Assembly (NCBI GenBank): GCA_025350695.1
Contig: JANXXI010000053.1
Coordinates: 1 to 59,238, forward strand
Length of the DNA: 59,238 nucleotides
DNA from: Acidobacteriota bacterium
Lineage (GTDB): Bacteria; Acidobacteriota; Terriglobia; Bryobacterales; Bryobacteraceae
Direction of reading: 5' to 3'
A model generated the notes under the pieces. It was given only the letters and a program-made list of their open reading frames with translations, had not been told where the DNA came from and searched no databases. Of the stretch, positions 56,993 to 59,238 are shown in pieces. Positions within the stretch are counted from its first letter, which is position 1, and every line of letters starts with the position of its first letter. The translations under genes were made by a program, and so were the position numbers.

Positions 56993-58033
56993 ATGCGTTA
57001 TCGCGACAAGCATGTGATTGTTACTGGCGGGCTGGGCTTTATCGGTTCCAATCTATCTCTTCGCCTCGTCGAAGAAGGGGCAAGGGTAACCATTTTTGAC
57101 TCAGCCGTTCAAGGCTGTGGCGCAAATCGTCATAATCTGGCTCCGGCTGGCGGGCGTATCAATGTCCTTGTTAGGGACATTGGTCAGGCTGAAGAAGTTC
57201 CAGCCTTACTTGCAACTGCGAATGTTATTTTTAATTTGGCTGGCGAAATTAGTCATGTCCGTTCGATGAAGGATCCCGTCCGAGACATGAAGCTCAATAC
57301 CGTTGCGCAGCTTAATTTCCTTGAAGCCTGCGCCCGGAATGTTGCAGGCGTTCGTATGGTCCATGCAGGAACGCGGCAGATTTATGGCGTGCCCCGCTAT
57401 CTTCCGATGGATGAGTTGCACCCGGTAGAGCCAGTAGATTTTAACGGTATCCACAAGGCGGCAGCTGATTCCTATCACGCCTTATTCGCCCGGTCCGGCG
57501 CGCTGGATGCTTGCGTAATTCGCCTCTCCAATGTCTATGGTCCTCGAATGGCATTGAATGTAACAGGCCAGGGCTTCCTTGGCAACTTCATTCGTAAGGC
57601 TCTGGTTGGGGATACCATCGAAATATTTGGCGACGGTACACAGTTGCGCGATCCGGTTTTTGTTGATGATGCCGTCGAAGCTTTCCTCGCCGCAGGTTGC
57701 GCCCCGAAATTGGAGCACCGCGTTTTCAATCTTGGCGGGCCGGCGGCCCTGTCGCTGTCTGAAATCGGATCCATCATGGCATCTGAATCTGGCGTCAAGG
57801 TGGAACATAAACCTTTCCCCAGCGACCTGAAGACGATCGACATCGGAAGTTATCATACAAATTCATCCAGGCTGATGGGTGACTTCGGTTGGGCCCCGAC
57901 AACCACTTTCCGCCAGGGCTTGAAAAAGACCCTCGGTTACTTCCGCCTTCATCTTCCAAATTATCTCGAATCCAGGGATTGGCCTCGGGCGCAAGAATTG
58001 TTGGCGTCAGTTCCAGTAGCCATCTCCGAATGA
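56993..58033 (+). CDS. NAD-dependent sugar-nucleotide epimerase/dehydratase (extended SDR)
   Basis: 346 residues. Rossmann start Gly-Gly-Leu-Gly-Phe-Ile-Gly-Ser-Asn near 12-20, Asn-Leu-Ala-Gly near 81-84, Ser/Thr of the active site in His-Ala-Gly-Thr-Arg-Gln near 124-129, and Asn-Val-Tyr-Gly-Pro-Arg near 178-183. The expected Tyr-x-x-x-Lys reads Asn151-Gly-Ile-His-Lys155, so the proton-donor Tyr is replaced by Asn; similar Asn-Gly-Ile-Asn-Lys sequences exist, in my recollection, in some epimerase-like subfamilies. Function is therefore uncertain: a non-canonical epimerase or a reductase-type SDR. It overlaps the methyltransferase by 4 bases (ATGA), so the pair belongs to one pathway, perhaps a surface-glycan or modified-sugar step. 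Confidence 0.85.
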   Translation: MRYRDKHVIVTGGLGFIGSNLSLRLVEEGARVTIFDSAVQGCGANRHNLAPAGGRINVLVRDIGQAEEVPALLATANVIFNLAGEISHVRSMKDPVRDMKLNTVAQLNFLEACARNVAGVRMVHAGTRQIYGVPRYLPMDELHPVEPVDFNGIHKAAADSYHALFARSGALDACVIRLSNVYGPRMALNVTGQGFLGNFIRKALVGDTIEIFGDGTQLRDPVFVDDAVEAFLAAGCAPKLEHRVFNLGGPAALSLSEIGSIMASESGVKVEHKPFPSDLKTIDIGSYHTNSSRLMGDFGWAPTTTFRQGLKKTLGYFRLHLPNYLESRDWPRAQELLASVPVAISE

Positions 58034-58782
58034 ACCCCGCCGAATTCGACTTCATCGCGGCATCAGAAGAAAACTTCTGGTGGTACCGGGGCATGCGCCA
58101 AATCATGTTTGCTCTAATGGACCCGCTGCGCTCCGCACTCCCCCCCGGTCGCCTGATCCTTGAAGCCGGATGTGGAACAGGACATTTTGGAAAGGTTTTG
58201 GCCCAACGGTATGGATGGCGTATCGTGCCTGCCGATCTTGGCTCCGAAGGTCTGTCCTATGGCCAAGCGATGGGACTCCAAAATCTGGTTCAATGCGATG
58301 TTGGAGTACTCCCTCTGGCGTCCGCCTCCCTTGATGCTGTCGTTTCGATGGATGTTCTCGTCCATTTCCCGCGCGGTGAAGAGCGGAAGGCGCTTGCGGA
58401 GTTTAAGCGAGTGTTGAAGCCCGATGGCTACCTCATCTTGCGCCTCTCGGCTCTCGATGTTCTGCGAAGCCATCACTCAATCCATGCCATGGAACGTCAG
58501 CGCTTCACTCGCTCGCGGCTCATAAAATTAGTTTCGGCGGAAGGTCTTGAGGTCGATTGGTGCTCGTACGCCAACACCGTTTTGATGCCCGTGGCCCTTG
58601 TGAAATTCAGAATTATTGAGCCTTTGTCCGGTGAATCCCCCAGCAGTGGAGTACAGCCGGTTGCCGGATGGCTCGATCGCTTCCTTTACGCGGCCCTAAA
58701 TGCAGAGGCCGCTTGGTTGGGCAGGCGCTGGCGCTTCCCGCTGGGCCAATCGCTGATCCTTATTGCCCGGAAGCGGTCATAG
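58030..58782 (+). CDS. Class I SAM-dependent methyltransferase
   Basis: 250 residues from ATG 58030, which overlaps the epimerase stop; the longer frame upstream is a shadow. SAM motif I Leu-Glu-Ala-Gly-Cys-Gly-Thr-Gly-His-Phe near 44-53, acidic loop Pro-Ala-Asp-Leu-Gly-Ser-Glu-Gly, motif II/III Asp-Val-Gly-Val-Leu-Pro-Leu-Ala and Ser-Met-Asp-Val-Leu-Val-His near 102-108, and Lys-Pro-Asp-Gly-Tyr-Leu-Ile-Leu-Arg near 132-140. The start Phe-Asp-Phe-Ile-Ala-Ala-Ser-Glu-Glu-Asn-Phe-Trp-Trp-Tyr is shared by glycan-linked methyltransferases. A sugar or lipid methylation partnered with the epimerase is the most economical reading; not proven. Its 3' end overlaps the convergent gene by 23 bases. Confidence 0.88.
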   Translation: MNPAEFDFIAASEENFWWYRGMRQIMFALMDPLRSALPPGRLILEAGCGTGHFGKVLAQRYGWRIVPADLGSEGLSYGQAMGLQNLVQCDVGVLPLASASLDAVVSMDVLVHFPRGEERKALAEFKRVLKPDGYLILRLSALDVLRSHHSIHAMERQRFTRSRLIKLVSAEGLEVDWCSYANTVLMPVALVKFRIIEPLSGESPSSGVQPVAGWLDRFLYAALNAEAAWLGRRWRFPLGQSLILIARKRS

Positions 58783-59238
58783 CCCGTTCGAAGGTCCATT
58801 CGCGCCATCCTTTCAGTAACGGAAAATAGAGACCCAACCGTATGGGCCGGTTGTCGAAAGCCGAGACCAGCCGCGCATAACTTTCCAACTGAGCCCTATA
58901 ACGTTCTTTTTCGTTGTCGAGGAATGCATCCACGTCAGCGCCCTCATGTGCCCCGGTTTTGAAGTCGATGATCCACCGGTCGCCATGTTCGTCCACGAAA
59001 CTGCGGTCGATCTTCACCGAGCGAAGGTAGCCGTCGATCTCGCCGGTCAGTTCCCATTCCGACCGCGCTTCTTTGCGCTGCTCCAGAACCCAGCGCCCAC
59101 GAGTATCGGCCATCATACCAGTTACGGCCGCCAGAGCCCGATTCGTATTTTGGTCTACTTCTACATTGGCCACGCCCAGCGCCTCCAATTGCCGGATGAT
59201 CTCGCCTCGCTGCTGGTAGAAGACCGGGAGCGTGCCGC
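58760..59238 (-). CDS. AddA/RecB-type helicase-nuclease, C-terminal nuclease end (runs off right edge)
   Basis: About 160 residues, open through the right window edge, so the ATG-like codon at 59188 is not the start. Seen: Leu-Thr-Gly-Glu-Ile-Asp-Gly-Tyr-Leu, Lys-Ile-Asp-Arg-Ser-Phe-Val, then Trp-Ile-Ile-Asp-Phe-Lys-Thr-Gly, and Tyr-Arg-Ala-Gln-Leu-Glu-Ser-Tyr-Ala. This is the PD-(D/E)xK nuclease motif set (Gly-x-Ile-Asp...Asp-Phe-Lys-Thr...Gln-Leu-x-x-Tyr) found at the C-terminus of AddA, RecB and related UvrD-type proteins in double-strand break repair. Helicase motifs would lie outside the window, so a Cas4-like or stand-alone nuclease remains possible, but the QxxY element favours AddA/RecB. 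Confidence 0.82.
   Translation of the reverse strand, partial: GTLPVFYQQRGEIIRQLEALGVANVEVDQNTNRALAAVTGMMADTRGRWVLEQRKEARSEWELTGEIDGYLRSVKIDRSFVDEHGDRWIIDFKTGAHEGADVDAFLDNEKERYRAQLESYARLVSAFDNRPIRLGLYFPLLKGWREWTFERAMTASGQ

Noticed and set aside
1-59238. CRISPR array, transposase or insertion sequence, rRNA genes
   Set aside because: I saw no regularly spaced direct repeats, no transposase motifs or terminal inverted repeats with target duplications, and no rRNA-like sequence.

Overview
The window reads as chromosomal DNA of a Gram-negative, soil-type bacterium, most likely an Acidobacteriota member of the Bryobacter/Solibacter kind. The pointers are LPS genes (an LpxD acyltransferase and an LpxL-type acyltransferase), a 1165-residue Oar-like TonB-dependent receptor with an N-terminal carboxypeptidase-regulatory domain, TPR/carboxypeptidase-regulatory secreted proteins, a MacB-like permease, and GTG/TTG starts with good Shine-Dalgarno sites. 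The phylum is inferred from gene style; no rRNA or ribosomal marker is present.

Left end (1-2618): a cut-off secreted protein, a 74-residue ORF, then six short minus-strand genes (2467 down to 512) chained by ATGA overlaps and looking like phage or island early genes. They stop beside a tRNA-Cys(GCA) sequence whose 3' part is canonical but whose 5' part is not, as expected for the attR scar of an element that inserted into a tRNA-Cys gene and extends left out of the window.

2655-7250: sugar-phosphate isomerase-like protein, murQ and murA (cell-wall sugar metabolism), a zinc alcohol dehydrogenase and a frameshifted membrane-protein remnant. 7252-16116 (minus): gamma-glutamyltransferase-like protein, SpoU rRNA/tRNA methylase, a membrane HD-GYP/GAF/GGDEF regulator of c-di-GMP, a GNAT enzyme, priA and an O-methyltransferase. 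16117-17762 is a decay zone: a tRNA-shaped relic and a slipin pseudogene. 17759-21286 (minus): thrC-cydA-cydB.

21412-24476: lytic transglycosylase, a small membrane protein too short for ordinary calling, a DHH phosphoesterase and two exported proteins. 24470-32306 (minus): ribE-ribD-ftsY, then threonylcarbamoyl-AMP synthase, a homocysteine methyltransferase/MTHFR fusion, mutM, gluQ and a SAM hydroxide adenosyltransferase. 32330-37418 (plus): cysteine desulfurase-mnmA (tRNA thiolation), an LpxL-like acyltransferase and a secreted alpha/beta hydrolase. 37420-39980 (minus): NTF2-like protein, MacB-like permease, TPR protein.

40222-46012 (plus): TPR/carboxypeptidase-regulatory protein, small zinc-ribbon membrane protein, a 757-base gene-free stretch with three inverted repeats, and the TonB receptor. 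46213-52918 (plus) is one tightly packed operon: lpxD, LOG-family hydrolase, RsbU-type phosphatase, potassium channel, nnr, tsaE. The right end carries an acyl-CoA synthetase (minus), an inositol monophosphatase-like enzyme, an unrecognised 429-residue protein, a sugar-nucleotide epimerase, a methyltransferase and the C-terminal nuclease domain of an AddA/RecB-type protein cut by the window edge.

Most of the window is ordinary housekeeping. I did not find a clearly new multi-gene system. The best candidates for a second look are the island end, the decay zone at 16.2-17.8 kb, the dual c-di-GMP enzyme, the epimerase lacking the usual catalytic Tyr, and the unrecognised 429-residue gene.
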